Origin: Phytoseiulus persimilis
Taxonomy: Eukaryota; Arthropoda; Arachnida; Mesostigmata; Phytoseiidae
Direction of reading: 5' to 3'
DNA length: 64,000 bases
Assembly: GCA_037576195.1 (NCBI GenBank)
Contig: CM075102.1
Span: forward strand, 51,766,745 to 51,830,744
Positions 1 to 11,146 of the stretch are shown in pieces. Position numbers and translations under genes: made by a program. Below the pieces are notes generated by a model. It worked only from the letters and a program-made list of their open reading frames with translations, ran no database searches and had not been told where the DNA came from. Numbering within the stretch: the stretch's first letter is position 1; the number at the start of each line of letters is the position of its first letter.

Positions 1-960
1 GGTTTTCCTGACGCACGGAACTCGGAATTAGCCGTCCATTAGAATCTGATGGTTGACTTGTTTTTCTCTCACGTCTCAAGTGCGATTGTGCCAACGAAGA
101 GCAATCTTACGAGTCACGAAGTTTCGGCCCTCTTCTGGGCTCATTCAGTGGAACCGATGGCGTCGTCTCCAGTGGAACTCATCGAAGCATTCAGTTGCTG
201 CGGTGCCAAATCACGCCAATGACACATCTTCTAAGACCTCCAAGAGGCAATTTTTCGGAGGGAACTCATCTTAGTGTGGATTGGTTGAGAGCTTCGTCAC
301 CCCGTTCAAGCCGCTGTATGGAATCGGATTCGAAGCTCTTCGAGACACGGACTGGAACAACCTCACCTTCGTCTCGGCTGCGAGTTTCTCTAGCCAAGCT
401 CAAATGTACGTACGGAATGACGGGAGGGGTCATTGAGTCCAAGCCATCGGTTTTTCACACTTCCGAAAACGACCTGTGGGCGGAACTGATCATCCGTTGA
501 GAGCGGTGTTTTTCTCACGGAGTGAATCCCTGAAAATCAATCGAGTTAGGCGAGCGGCTTCTTGAGTGCTAAGGGATGCGCTTCGCTTTATTCATCGTTG
601 CGAGATGTAAAGATACGTCCGCGGAGGGTTGTCTGGTTACATGCTCTTAGCGGAGAAAATGAGCTCCCTCGGAGAAGTACCCTGTCAATTCATCGAGGTG
701 GCGAAAATCACTCGGCGTAAACAAACCACGAACGTTGGTTTCCCGTCGTGTCTTTTGATTTCCGCACCAGGAATCACGCATGCGCTGCACATAGCGTAGA
801 GCCATGAACGTTTCTTTATACACGCTTTGTGTGATCAATGGCTGCGAAAATTATCACTTGTGTCCTGCGGCTCCTGGACCGAATAGATACAAGCTTTAGG
901 GTCGTACATTCTCCTCCGAGCTACTCAGTGGCATCGATATTGACGTACTTCAGGAAGCCC
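1..960. other. intergenic, no gene recognised
   Basis: I see no open frame with a recognisable domain, no splice-linked exon series and no RNA gene here. Short frames of 60-100 codons occur on both strands as expected by chance at this base composition. The stretch ends at the left target-site duplication of the SINE. Confidence 0.5.
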
Positions 961-973
961 ACGCGTTCCGGCT
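961..973. repeat. target-site duplication, left copy
   Basis: The 13-mer ACGCGTTCCGGCT is repeated exactly at 1247-1259. The two copies bracket the SINE at 974-1246, as expected for target-primed reverse transcription. Confidence 0.88.
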
Positions 974-1246
974 TTGTTTTCCGGCTGAACCTCTCAGCCA
1001 GCCCTCAGAAGCGTCCCGGAATCACCTTTCGGTATTGCTTCAGTGACACTCCCTATCGCCTCGCAGATCCCATTGCGGGCGGTGGGCTTGGGTCTTAAGA
1101 TGGTTCAGATTTAATTCTGATATGAATTAAATCCTCGTTTTACCACATAAGAAATTTGTTGTCCCGGCCGGGGATCGAACCCGCGGTTGCTAGCTTAGCG
1201 TGGCACCCAAGGCGTTGGTTTATGCCACACGGCCAACGAGCCGGTT
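974..1246 (-). mobile_element. tRNA-derived SINE, full-length-looking copy
   Basis: On the minus strand the element opens with a tRNA-like head. Its A box is at 1224-1235 (TGGCCGTGTGGC) and a perfect B box is at 1171-1181 (GGTTCGATCCC), the internal RNA polymerase III promoter arrangement. A body of about 177 bp (974-1150) follows and is shared with the copy at 55618-55801. It ends in a short ACAA-type tail, not poly(A). Exact 13-bp direct repeats flank it. It is not a working tRNA: the acceptor ends do not pair properly. The lack of poly(A) suggests mobilisation by a LINE that recognises a specific 3' end (inference). The family is unnamed to me. Confidence 0.88.
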
Positions 1247-1259
1247 ACGCGTTCCGGCT
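1247..1259. repeat. target-site duplication, right copy
   Basis: Exact second copy of the 13-mer at 961-973, lying on the tRNA-head side of the SINE. Confidence 0.88.
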
Positions 1260-3765
1260 GTATGATAGTCGCCAGGAAGGGCCGATAAAATGCCTAATCA
1301 GCAGTAAATGAAAGACTGAAATTTCCCCAAACCAATGTACAGAAGGCGGCTTCATATGTTGGGGCAGGGAATCGAGCAGGCTTCGTGTGCTCTTGCGGAA
1401 TACAGCCGCTCCTCAACTCAAGTTAAGAGCTAGAGCAGAGCTTAGTTGCATACGCAATGATTTATAGCTAATGACGAATCAGTCACGAATTGAACCGCGC
1501 TCCACCAGGTAGCCGAACGAAGAATTGACTCACATTTATCCTCAGCGAGTTTCCACCGATACAAAAGAATGGCTTATCACAACTCTGTCGAGTCGCGGAC
1601 TCTCGCTGCTCGAGGGAGCCCGCGAACCCCAACTGGTGTGATCATCACGACACCAGAGGGAAAGCATCGAGATGGCAGCTGTTGCGTTTCTGGAGCAGAC
1701 ATCAACAAAATTGGACGCTCAACAGCTTAGGATAGAGGTCGTTTATTCCATGATGAACGTCGGATGAATCGGTCACGCCATTTTCGAAGAGAGAGTTGAT
1801 CACGTATGCTCGTCTGACGTCTTTTAACTTTCTGAGAAATCCGCTCCTAGTTCGCAGAGTCATCATGTTATTGAGAATTTCCCTGCGACCGAGCGAGAAG
1901 CCTCGATTCGATCACGGTCACGGCGAAGTGCTACCCAGGTATAGGATCTCTTTTCATCTCCCTTTGACCATGAGTGGTCGGAGCGATTGTGTCCGCCTCC
2001 AGCTTCTGTAGTTTCGCGAGACAGTCTTGGAACTGTAGCGGATGCATCTTCGGGTCGGAGCGGCTTGTTTAGCAAGAAGAGGGCGGTCGGAGCACACTAC
2101 AAAGGAGCGTCTTGCTCGAGGATATCTTGATCCTCAATCCCGAGGACTCAAGAACAAGGATGGAGATTTGCCGCGACCTCCTTCCACGAGCTTCAGTGGT
2201 CACTAAATACTCGAGGGCTCAGTCCTCAACGCTGCGTGAATACCGCCAACCATTCACACCCTTTGTCATTAGCATCATGATCGCGTTTTTTGATCGCACT
2301 TAATTTTCAGTGAAAATTTGATCGCGCATATATCGCTGGTCTCGGAGGCCCAAGGAGATATGGGCCCTCCTATCATTTGAATACTGTTCTTCAGAGGAAC
2401 CTCCGTGTCGGATATGCTCCTAACGTAGAGCTTGGTAATTCTCTAGACTTCCCTCCCGTGGCAGCACGCAGCTTTTCTTCCGATCAGCATGTGTTTGGTT
2501 TTGCTTTGGAGTTCGACTGAGGGAACGACCGAACCTATTTCTCGAAAATAGTTTCGAGCTCAATCTTAGAATTACTCCTAGTTCTTCGTAGAACGGGTGG
2601 AGTTCGGTTCCACGGTACCAGTCTAGTACTGACTGGAGTCACGTCCTCCAGAGATCGCTAAATCTTCTCGCACGCAGCAGCGTAGGTGCTCATGCTCACA
2701 AGAAAGTGTCTTAGCGGGAGGATCCTCGGAAACAGAGTTGAGGAGGAGATACAAAACGAAGGACCTAGAATCGCCGCCGTCGTACAGTCGTGTACCGGCG
2801 TTACTTCCACAATCGTCGATACTATCCCGGTCCTGGCAGGGAACCCGGAGACGATTGTTATCCTCGAAAACTTGCTAGGTTTTCGCAGGTCTTATTCGCC
2901 GCTCCCCTCGGGTCGAGGTCTTTTGCTCTCTCCCATAGCTAGTCCGGTGTTGCTTGAGACGGTCAAAAACATCCCCGCGTTCCAGCACGACAGGAGTTCA
3001 ATCGCCCTCTACGAATAAATCCGAAGCCTCTGTCATATTGAAGCGAGGCGGAGAGTTCAAACAGGCGAATCGATGAATACGCAACTCGAACATGGGGATA
3101 CAGCGCATTTCTAATGATCAAGAACCCCTGAATCGGTAAATTCCAAAGCATTTCGAAGGGATAGGAGAACGTTACAGGTCCGACATCGATGTGCATGCTC
3201 TGAAACTGGTAGAAGTGAGCATGAGATTTCGTTCCCATCTATTCCATAGTCTCCCGGCGCGCTTCCGTGAGAATAATCAACAAAGAGTGCTCACCAACTG
3301 TCCCTCGCCGATTCTGATCATACATCGGTGGGCATGTAGGGTGGGTTGGGAGTGAAGTCGAGACATTCGCCCCATATGGGCCTGGGGTTGTGAAAATTCG
3401 TACCATCAACATCACGTGGCTCGGCCCCCACTCTGAGGTCACATTCCATGCTCGCTCGGCCTCGAAACTGTTGAAACTCAAAAACTGGATAATCCAGAAT
3501 CGGGACAACGGGTTCAACGAACTCGATCAGTTCCTCCGATGGACTCTGAGCAGACATTCTGGCTCAAAGAAGGCCCCTTCACGCTGGCCCCAGAGCGCGC
3601 CGATCGGAAGGAGGGGTGCCGAAACTGGCTGTAGATCAGCGAGTGCACTCGCCCAGTCTATCGTATGGCGGAGTACATCCACTGCCTGAAGCATTAGACA
3701 TCCGGGGGCTGGATCAAACTCGTTGAGTTCTTCGGGAAGATCCTGATCATGCAGATACCATCACA
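1260..3765. other. no recognised gene
   Basis: Only short open frames are present, several of which begin with a non-ATG codon. None shows a domain I recognise or a convincing donor/acceptor series. Overlapping frames on both strands between about 2.96 and 3.69 kb may be transposon debris, because a Tc1/mariner remnant follows directly. Confidence 0.35.
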
Positions 3766-3769
3766 ATCC

Positions 3770-4190
3770 CTCAGGTCGTTTTCTTCTGGGAAAGAAAGCT
3801 CAACATTGACGGGCCGGATGGCTTTCCTGTTACTGGAGAGACGTGCCAGAGGAGCTTCAATTCTCCCGCAAGCGGACTCCGTCGTTGGCTCTGTTGTGCT
3901 TTGAGCCGCATTCAGCAAACGGGGGAGGTCGAAGCTGCAGTTTGAGCCGCCTGTCGTGTCGTTTGAGCAGCGCTGACTCCGTCCAAGCTCTGAGAGGAAA
4001 TTTGCTATCATTTGTGAATCGTTTCGAAGACGGAACCCCGATCTACCAGCAGCACAATGCTCGTACACACACCAGCAGAGATTCTCCACTTCGTGGTTTC
4101 GGTCCGAAAAAGTTCGCCACCTCGCTTGACCCGGCCTGCTCCCTAGTACTTAGTCCCGAGGAGAACGACGCTTCTGAAACGACAGTTTTT
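3770..4190 (+). pseudogene. Tc1/mariner-family transposase remnant
   Basis: Reading across at least two frames on the plus strand gives, in family order, a first-catalytic-region relic containing LNIDGPDGF (near 3.80 kb), a YWRDVPEELQFSR segment (about 3.84 kb), then QQHNARTHTSRDS (about 4.05 kb) and the degenerate SPEEN of the third catalytic block (about 4.15 kb). Functional Tc1/Tc3 transposases carry QQDNA.xHT and SPDLNPIEN here. The catalytic aspartate of the second block is read as histidine (QQHN) and stops or frameshifts interrupt the frame, so it is dead. No N-terminal helix-turn-helix or terminal inverted repeats were found. The family assignment rests on these blocks in the correct order and spacing. 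Confidence 0.8.
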
Positions 4191-4199
4191 GGAAACTTA

Positions 4200-6030
4200 A
4201 GCGGAAATTCGTTCTCAGTAGGATCGATCGCCAACAGACGCGCCTTGGGCGGGAAACCTTGGACCCGTAGCTATCAGAGGAGCTACTCCAATCTTCCCAG
4301 ACTTCATCCGATCCAGTCGAAACTCGGAGTGTCCCATTTGAATGAAACCCACCGTGTGCACCCATCAGTCCATTCCGGAGACGGATCTCATGCTGTATCG
4401 ACCAGATTCTGTTTCCGGAACAACTTGAGCATGAGCCACGTTTCTCGAGACAGAGAGAGAAGGAAGTTGTCCCACGAGCAGCATACTTAACGCTAATTTC
4501 ATGGGGCGTTAGTTCCCGACCGCGATAGCCTCTCGCGAACCGATCAAGGCTTCTCCCGACTGGCACGCATGCCTCCGACAGCCTTGGCAAGGACGAATAC
4601 GATCGGCCGGGTGAGCAGATACCCGTCCCAGATAATCCACTTTGCTCGACCAGGATCGTTTACATCTCCTAGATAACCCGAATCCATATTCCAACCCGAC
4701 AGAACGCAATCTCCGAACTCTCATCTGGGGGAGCCGTGCTACTCTGTCCTTGAAGCTCGGGCGGGTTTGTGCACTTCAATCAATTCCTTACAACTTTCAT
4801 TCTCGCGACTCTTTGCGGCGGATTCGGTTCCGACAATGAGCGGCTGATCCTGAACTATTTTCCTGGTCACGAGGAACCCTGTAGAGCGCCGAAGAGTTCT
4901 GACTTTATGCGTTCTCTTTCCAATATATTCTGTGCCGCACAATCAGTTCACTCTGCCGTCGAAACGGAGCTGGAGGCGCTCCCGCAGTTCATTGCGCTGT
5001 CCCGAGGAGTAGGCACTCGGAGGCATTGATCACTTTCGAGCTGCGGAGATCAATGGCAGAGGTGGAAGTTCGTTTCGCTCGCGGAACATTTCTTTCCCCA
5101 TATGCTCCTGGTCTCACAACCGATTCGCTTGGAGTAGAACTCTGCGTCGGCGCAGTCGAGTGCTGTATGATCAGAACGCATTGCATGCAAAAGACTCCTG
5201 GCATGAGTCGCTGCTCCTATATCAGATTGCAGCGAGACGGGCTCAGAACTTCGTTCATCATATACCCTGCCTAACTTCGATGTAGTGTTCTGCGTCGAGA
5301 TATTTCAAGCACTCATCCTCCATAGGAGCGAGAGCAAGAAAATCGGCTCCTCAGAGGTAGACTCTCAGGAATGGTCCGAGAGTACGCAGCACGATCGAAT
5401 GTAACTCAATTAAGGCAATGATCATCAGCCAGTCTGTCGTCATTATACAGAACCGTAGGGCTCTCGAAGTATCAGCTCTCCTTAAGGTCCACTTGCTCGT
5501 GGTAAGAGAAACGAGTCTGGACTTGCCGCAAGAGGACGCACTGTTGGTTCCCCTCGACTCGCAGCTGGGTGAACATAGTCGCCAGCGCCCAACAGCTCAT
5601 GGACGCTCCACTCCGTGACTTCAGATGGTTTCCTCCAACGGCTCGAGAAAAGCAGCATCGTACACGAAAGCGTCTCGTCAGTTGTTTCTGGAAACGACAC
5701 GTTGAAACGAAGTCTTCCTTCTTGGACACACCGGCAGGTAGAGTCGGCTCAGGTATTCCCGACGATCCGAGCCGGACGCCCTCGAAATAGCTGACTGAGC
5801 AATTTTGGTACTGGGCTTTTTGCAGGTTTCAACTCGCACAGATCTCGAGACGTCTCCTGCGGTGCTGTGCGATGATTGCTCGACGCATGCAGGGAAACTC
5901 GGATTCTTTCCCAAGGAAATGCCAACTCATGCGCTTGCCCTTCACCGACTCTCCGCTGGGAGCAAGAGATTTTCGGGCAACAAGTTCATCTCGGACAGAC
6001 AAAAAGAGTTCGAGGGCGTAACAACTGGAA
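4200..6030. other. no recognised gene; one coding-like frame near 4.77-5.03 kb
   Basis: A plus-strand frame at 4769-5029 opens with a hydrophobic stretch (FLTTFILATLCGGF) followed by a cysteine-containing acidic region. It starts on GTG and has no clear partner exons, so I cannot decide whether it is an exon. The rest shows nothing I can assign. Weak alternative: distant 5' exons of the CPED1-like gene. Confidence 0.25.
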
Positions 6031-6036
6031 TTTATT
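6031..6036 (-). terminator. poly(A) signal AATAAA
   Basis: TTTATT on the plus strand reads AATAAA on the minus strand, about 110 nt downstream of the stop of the 6144-6818 gene. Confidence 0.7.
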
Positions 6037-6143
6037 GTTCTCATCTTTCTTTTTGGATCAATATTCGTAAACATCTTCGTAATAGACCCTTTACGGGATC
6101 TTAGCTGCTTGAGTCAGGAGCGCTGGACGGATCTGGTCATCAT

Positions 6144-6818
6144 TTAGGAGTTGACGTACGCGCCGAAGAGCTTGGAAACGATGGATTTTGAGTTGCCTGA
6201 AGCTTTGGTTCCCGCAGGCGGAATCAGGCTTCCACAGCGGGGGTTGTCTTCGAAACCTTGGCACAACACGCTCAGCGTGGTGCCAGCGTTACGCTGGAGC
6301 AAACCGAGCCCGAATTCGATCGATTCCTTCCCACACTGAGATTCGACAACTTCTGTTGAACATTTCTGGTAACGCTGGTATAAGCAACATGCGGTGGGGA
6401 TACGATCAGAGAACTTGGCTTTCTCGAGCTTCTCAAGACCTGCGTGGATGTCGTCGATGCATTTCTTGCCTTCCGGTTGAGCCTTTGCCAAGCACGGAGC
6501 ATGCTTCAAATAGTCGGTGCGCGTCTTGCTTCCTTTCTTGCAGAACTCTTCACTGCTTCGCAGTGGATCCTTCGTAGCCCATGCGATGAGTTCTTTCTGA
6601 ATGGGGGTGGCGCAGGCTGCTGTGTACGCGTCGACGCATTCTTTACCTTCTTTACCGAGGCTGCAATACTTGTCGATGTCCACGTCCGTAGCGGGAATCT
6701 TCGTAGCTCCCGCGGCTGAGGCGGCGCACAAATCCAATTCGCGCAGATGACATTTGTCCGACACGACGAAATGCGCTAGGCCCACAACAACGATGGCGAT
6801 CGACGCTGCAACTTTCAT
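6144..6818 (-). CDS. secreted 14-cysteine protein, paralogue A
   Basis: Intronless 224-residue ORF starting ATG at 6818 and ending TAA at 6144. Residues 1-20 form a signal peptide (hydrophobic core IAIVVVGLAHFVV). The mature part holds 14 cysteines, including the motifs LRELDLCAA, YLKHAPCLAKAQ and TACC, and all 14 align with those of the neighbour at 7855-8550. Seven disulfides and an extracellular location are therefore likely (inference). A TATA box lies at 6877-6884 and AATAAA at 6031-6036, so this is a complete, separately transcribed unit. The general cysteine layout recalls arthropod hemolymph/27-kDa glycoprotein-type (DUF1397-like) secreted proteins, but I cannot place it firmly. No function is assigned. 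Confidence 0.9.
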   Translation of the reverse strand: MKVAASIAIVVVGLAHFVVSDKCHLRELDLCAASAAGATKIPATDVDIDKYCSLGKEGKECVDAYTAACATPIQKELIAWATKDPLRSSEEFCKKGSKTRTDYLKHAPCLAKAQPEGKKCIDDIHAGLEKLEKAKFSDRIPTACCLYQRYQKCSTEVVESQCGKESIEFGLGLLQRNAGTTLSVLCQGFEDNPRCGSLIPPAGTKASGNSKSIVSKLFGAYVNS

Positions 6819-6876
6819 GCTGAGCTACCAAAGCTAGCCAGACGAAGAATTCTGCATCGGATCGAGTTTGAGATCA

Positions 6877-6884
6877 TATTTATA
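6877..6884 (-). promoter_or_regulatory. TATA box of paralogue A
   Basis: TATAAATA on the minus strand, about 60 nt upstream of the start codon. The same octamer sits at nearly the same distance before paralogue B. Confidence 0.7.
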
Positions 6885-7771
6885 CTGAGCCGAGGATCAC
6901 CGCCTCCAGTGATACCCTCTCCATTTTCCTGTGAAAACATGGGTACCGTCGTGATATTTTCCCTCTTCGACGCTCTCTCAGAACAGCTTGACGTTATTCA
7001 AGACTCGTTTGCCCACGGTGATGTCATTGTTAATATCGCTGTTTTATCATTTCGTCAACAAGAGAAACATGAAGAAGCGACTGAGAATCCATTCTTGAAC
7101 TCTTCCACAAAACACGCGCCTCAGCTAAGCTATCTTTGATGACCATACATGCTGTGGAAGTATTCCCAGTTCGAGGAACCAATCTGTCCTAGAGCGATCA
7201 TTGAGATGCGGCGAGCAGATACTCTTTCATGTGATCCACATGATCTCATGTGGCGATTCGACACTTCTGCGCCGCAGAAGCGCGACGGGGCGCCCTACTC
7301 ATCATCAAAGTTTCCAGATGACGAAACATTGCATTCGGGAATGCGAGTTATTGAACTTGGCTTCCAGTTGAATGCAAATAAGACGTTAGCGACCTCTCGT
7401 TCGAAGCCCCCTCTTCTGTTCCGACCATGAGCTCGTTCTGAGCGGCCAGAGCCATCTTGCATCGGTGACCGTTTCTCGGAACCTTATCTTCTCAGGCACA
7501 AACGCCGCGTCAACGGCGACGATGTTTTTCGATCAGGGTTGGTTGAAGACTCTCCCGAACCATTTTTTCGTATGGCTGAGAACGTTCAAAGGCGGTCGGT
7601 CCTCAGAAAACTCGGAGGCGGAAAGGTGAAACCGAGCCTCAGAGAATAGCGAATCAAACTTGCATTCAGGTGGAGGGTAACGGAGAAGAGTTTGAGTCGA
7701 CGATGGACCTGGTATGAGAATAGAAGCGATTGGATGCAGAAAAATTCCGAGCTCGTCTAGCGGAAAAAGTT
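6885..7771. other. spacer between the two secreted-protein genes
   Basis: About 0.9 kb with no recognisable gene. It would contain the upstream regulatory DNA of paralogue A and the end of paralogue B. Confidence 0.4.
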
Positions 7772-7777
7772 TTATTG
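7772..7777 (-). terminator. poly(A) signal AATAAA
   Basis: TTTATT on the plus strand, about 80 nt downstream of the stop of the 7855-8550 gene. Confidence 0.7.
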
Positions 7778-7854
7778 AGAATATGTTTTCACCAGAATCA
7801 CACCCGAAAGAGTGTGTCGCCGGCCATATCATCCGACTATGAGAGGAAGCGGTG

Positions 7855-8550
7855 TTAAACTTTGAAGTACGCTTTCATAATCTTGCCTATCATTGATTTG
7901 TTGTTTCCTTTCGGAGCTGTCCCTGTCGGCGGCAACAAAACAGAGCATTGTGGGCTTCCCTCGAAGCCTTGACACATCACATTGGGCAGATCACCGGACA
8001 CCATTCTGACGATGAGTTGACCGTATTCGATAGCCTCCTTCCCGCACGTCGTTTCAACGATATTCTCAGTACACTTTTGGTGGCGAACGTGAGCGCAGCA
8101 CGCGGTCGCTACTCGATCCTGAAGCTTAGCCTTTTCAAGTTTCTCGAGTGCAGCATGCATGTCGCTCATGCAATCTTTTTCTTTGCCCTGAGCCTTGGCG
8201 AGACACGGCGCATGCTTCAAGTAGCTCTTGCGAATCGCACTCTCCTTCGAGCAGAAGTCATGGGCAGTTTGCTTGGCACCCTCCGAAACGAATTGGAGCA
8301 GCTCTCTTTGGAGGGGCGTAGCACATTTAGAGACGTAATCGTCCGTACAATTCTTGATGCCCTTCGCTGATCGGCAGTGGTTTTCCACCTCGACCTCGTT
8401 GGACGGAACGCTTTTGCCTCCGGCAGCTTCCGCGGCACAAAGATCCAATTCCCGCAGAGGACATGGGTCACTCGCGGCCTCCGACGAGGAGATCAGAGTC
8501 AGGGCTACCAGAACAACGAACAAAGCGGTCCTCCGTTTTTTGAGCAGCAT
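7855..8550 (-). CDS. secreted 14-cysteine protein, paralogue B
   Basis: Intronless 231-residue ORF, ATG at 8550, TAA at 7855. Residues 1-26 are a signal peptide (basic LLKKRRT, then ALFVVLVALTLISSS). It shares with paralogue A the blocks LRELDLCAA, YLKHAPCLAKAQ, HAALEKLEKAK and CGKEAIEYG, and the positions of all 14 mature cysteines. The C terminus differs: basic KIMKAYFKV here against KLFGAYVNS in A. Same strand, 1.3 kb apart and the same promoter architecture, so a tandem duplication with independent transcription is the simplest history. Divergence outside the cysteine framework is large, suggesting an old or fast-evolving pair. Function unknown; extracellular. Confidence 0.9.
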   Translation of the reverse strand: MLLKKRRTALFVVLVALTLISSSEAASDPCPLRELDLCAAEAAGGKSVPSNEVEVENHCRSAKGIKNCTDDYVSKCATPLQRELLQFVSEGAKQTAHDFCSKESAIRKSYLKHAPCLAKAQGKEKDCMSDMHAALEKLEKAKLQDRVATACCAHVRHQKCTENIVETTCGKEAIEYGQLIVRMVSGDLPNVMCQGFEGSPQCSVLLPPTGTAPKGNNKSMIGKIMKAYFKV

Positions 8551-8602
8551 TCTCCTCGGAAGCTTGGACTCACCTCACGGGGATCCGATGAGTGCGACTC
8601 AG

Positions 8603-8610
8603 TATTTATA
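8603..8610 (-). promoter_or_regulatory. TATA box of paralogue B
   Basis: TATAAATA on the minus strand, about 55 nt upstream of the start codon, matching the arrangement at paralogue A. Confidence 0.72.
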
Positions 8611-9004
8611 GCTCATTCAATTTTCTTGTTGTTTCAAGCTTTCCCTGATATCCACCCGGTTTTCCTTTTGAATTCATCAATCCCACGACATTCAGAAGTC
8701 AGTCCAGTTCCAGTCGATCTCACTTGCATGCTAGCAGTCAGGAACTAATCTCAAGAGCCGGGACAGGATTCTGCGATTCTGCTATCTGCCCCTGTTGATA
8801 TGCTGGAATTTTTCACCCATTTGGTGAACACAGACCTCACAGTGCGAATCGAGCCCGATTTCAATATTCTTGGCGTGCCACAACAACGATAAGTATGAAG
8901 TCGCTCAACCATGAGGCTCAGAAACATTCCCGCGACAGTCTGGTTCGGGATAAGCTCACCGTCTCGCGAGATCTCATATCCATGGGCGCGTCGTGAGCCT
9001 TCAG
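8611..9004. other. upstream of CPED1-like exons; no confident exon
   Basis: About 400 bp between the promoter of paralogue B and the first tentative CPED1 exon. The N-terminal half of CPED1 should lie upstream on the plus strand, but I find no exon for it here. Confidence 0.35.
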
Positions 9005-11146
9005 TTTCCAGATATACTCGAGCCTTATTACCGCTTGGGAGGTTAGGGGTTCTCTATGAGAAAAGCTCCATGATATGCATGTTCTCGATCTCATGGAAAT
9101 CATTTCGTTCGCAGCTCGTTGGCTGGTTCCCTGTGGGAGCTGTTCATCTGGTCAATCATGCGCTTGGGATGAAGCTCGTTGGACATTCCCCGATTGCCAG
9201 CACGTCGAAACGCCGCGCGTTGTCCTGCAACACTGTTTCTCAAACACGAAGGTGAGTGACCGCTTGTTCAACTCGTTCTGATTCAGCGAGCAATGGTCTT
9301 CTCTTCTGGTCTTCAATATGTTTGCACGAGAAGGCAAATGAGTGGCGAGAACAAAGCGAGCCGATGGACCTACGTCGTGGACCCTGACATTCGGAATTTT
9401 CAGATCCTCTTTCTGGGAGACTCCACGCTGCGCGGCATGATGTACGAAGCCGTTCAACAGCTCAATGGTTCGCTGGCGCGCTGGGAGAAATCCCATGACG
9501 TTGCGGTGTACAATCGGACCAATAAAGGGAACACGATCTTCGCCTTCGCGTACTACCCGAAGTTTTGGCGCAGAAAGCTGCCCTCTTTCGAGTTGACTTT
9601 GAAAAGGCTAATCGATAGGTGAGTTCCAGAATTTGAGAAAAAACGCTGCGCGTTCAATGTATGAGCTACCTGTCCATAATGTCAGATTCCAAGCTCTCTC
9701 TCAACAATGTCAAGCGAATGGCGATTCGCAGCGGGGTATGTCTGAAAACGTCCATCACTCCTCTCTGCCTCGAGAGGAAGGCGTTGCGTTTTCGCCAGAC
9801 GTAAATTTCCTCTTGCCGCTGTCTCGAACGTCGTCGGAAACACGTTCCAAGAATTTGTATCACGGCAGTTTTTTTTCCTCATGGAGACACCTGCATATCT
9901 GTTATCCTCGAATGAGATTGACTCATGCCACAATCCGAAGGCTGCAAACACTCTGTCGGGTTGACTCTCGAGTTGACGTTATGATCGGTTTCTCTGCAGC
10001 GTTGCTCGCTTCTCAGAGCGCGTATGCTAACGCACCTCGTGTCTCACGAAACTTGATTCAATTTTTTTAGAGTTCCGGCCTCAAGAGTGAAGGGAGAAGA
10101 CATGGTTCTCGTCCTGGGTGGAGTTCACTGGCTCTCCAAGACTCACATGGACTCGGCTTTGAAATTGCTGTCTGAGTAGGTTTTTCCAAATTTTCCGGCA
10201 CCAATCGCCAACGTCCCCCCTACAATCAGGTTGAGAATGACGGTGGAATGGTGACGTCTGTTGCTGCTGGTTCGAATGTGTAAAAGCCGATTAAGACGGA
10301 TCACCGCGGCAGATCAGGGAATCGGAAGCCCTCCATGTCCACCAGGCGAAGTATCAGAGTCTAAGTGAAAGTGTGATCCCAGGCAGGGTCTCCATGGAGT
10401 CAAGATCGTAGTGAAAACGTTGGGTGCCGGCTTCCACCAGCGAGTTCACGGTGTCCATTTTCTGCCAAAGGTAACTACAGAAAATCGAGTATCTTCTTAA
10501 CATGCTTATTCTGTGCGTTTCGAATGCGAGGTCGACAGAAAACAGCTCTCGAATTCCAATGAGTCGATAATCAACGGATCCAAGGGTGAAAAAATGTGGA
10601 AAAAACTCCACTGCTCTTCTAGTCCCAGAATTTTGGAAAATTTCGCTCTGTCGTGCCTCGGAGGAAACTCGTCATATTTAGAACCTGCCCAATTCGACGA
10701 GTGGACGCTCGGAACAAAGACAGAGATGTGTGTTACTGTTGAAACTGAGCGAATCTCGTCGCACAAGTGCTTTTTTTCATTGCATCTCTTCCTCTTCCAG
10801 GAAGGATTGAAGAAGATAATCTCACATAATCAGCAAATTATCACAGCATCCCTACAGCGAGGCTTCTCTGTTGTGGACACTCTCCGAATGACGTACGCCC
10901 GGTATAAAGACTTCACAGAAGGCAAATGCGCCTGTCATTTCCACAAGGTATGTTTCATTTTGGTGGGGCTGAGCTCAAGGGCGATGCGATGTTACTGGTG
11001 CGGACTCTCCGTGCACTGCGAAGAACATCGTCTGATCATGTCGGGAAATTCCGCAGGTGATCAAAATCAGGAACAACTTGTATCAAGTGGATGGCACCAT
11101 CAACCGACAGTACACGAATATGATGCTGCAAAATCTTTGTTCCTGA
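9005..11146 (+). CDS. CPED1: CPED1-like PC-esterase domain protein (3' part)
   Basis: Exons in frame: 9115-9251, 9404-9618, 10071-10175, 10383-10470, 10801-10947, 11057-11146 (stop TGA 11144-11146); a tentative 37-nt exon at 9005-9041 joins in phase. All introns are GT-AG. The product shows the PC-esterase (SGNH-fold) signature: CGSCSSGQSCAWDEARW, then ILFLGDSTLRGMMY with the nucleophile Ser, a GGVHWL block, KTLGAGFH, and CACHFHK with the candidate catalytic histidine. This order matches the C-terminal half of vertebrate CPED1 (cadherin-like and PC-esterase domain containing 1), a predicted secretory-pathway protein of unknown substrate. The cadherin-like N-terminal half is not seen, so either distant 5' exons were missed or the gene is shortened. 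If distant exons exist, the two secreted-protein genes would be nested in a CPED1 intron on the opposite strand. No poly(A) signal was found close downstream. Confidence 0.85.

Noticed and set aside
1163-1246. A functional tRNA gene
   Set aside because: A and B boxes are good but the acceptor and T stems do not pair properly and the sequence continues into a repeated SINE body bounded by target-site duplications.
3843-4490. A 215-codon plus-strand gene
   Set aside because: Its first half is the degraded Tc1/mariner transposase and the remainder has no conserved content, so it is not an intact gene.
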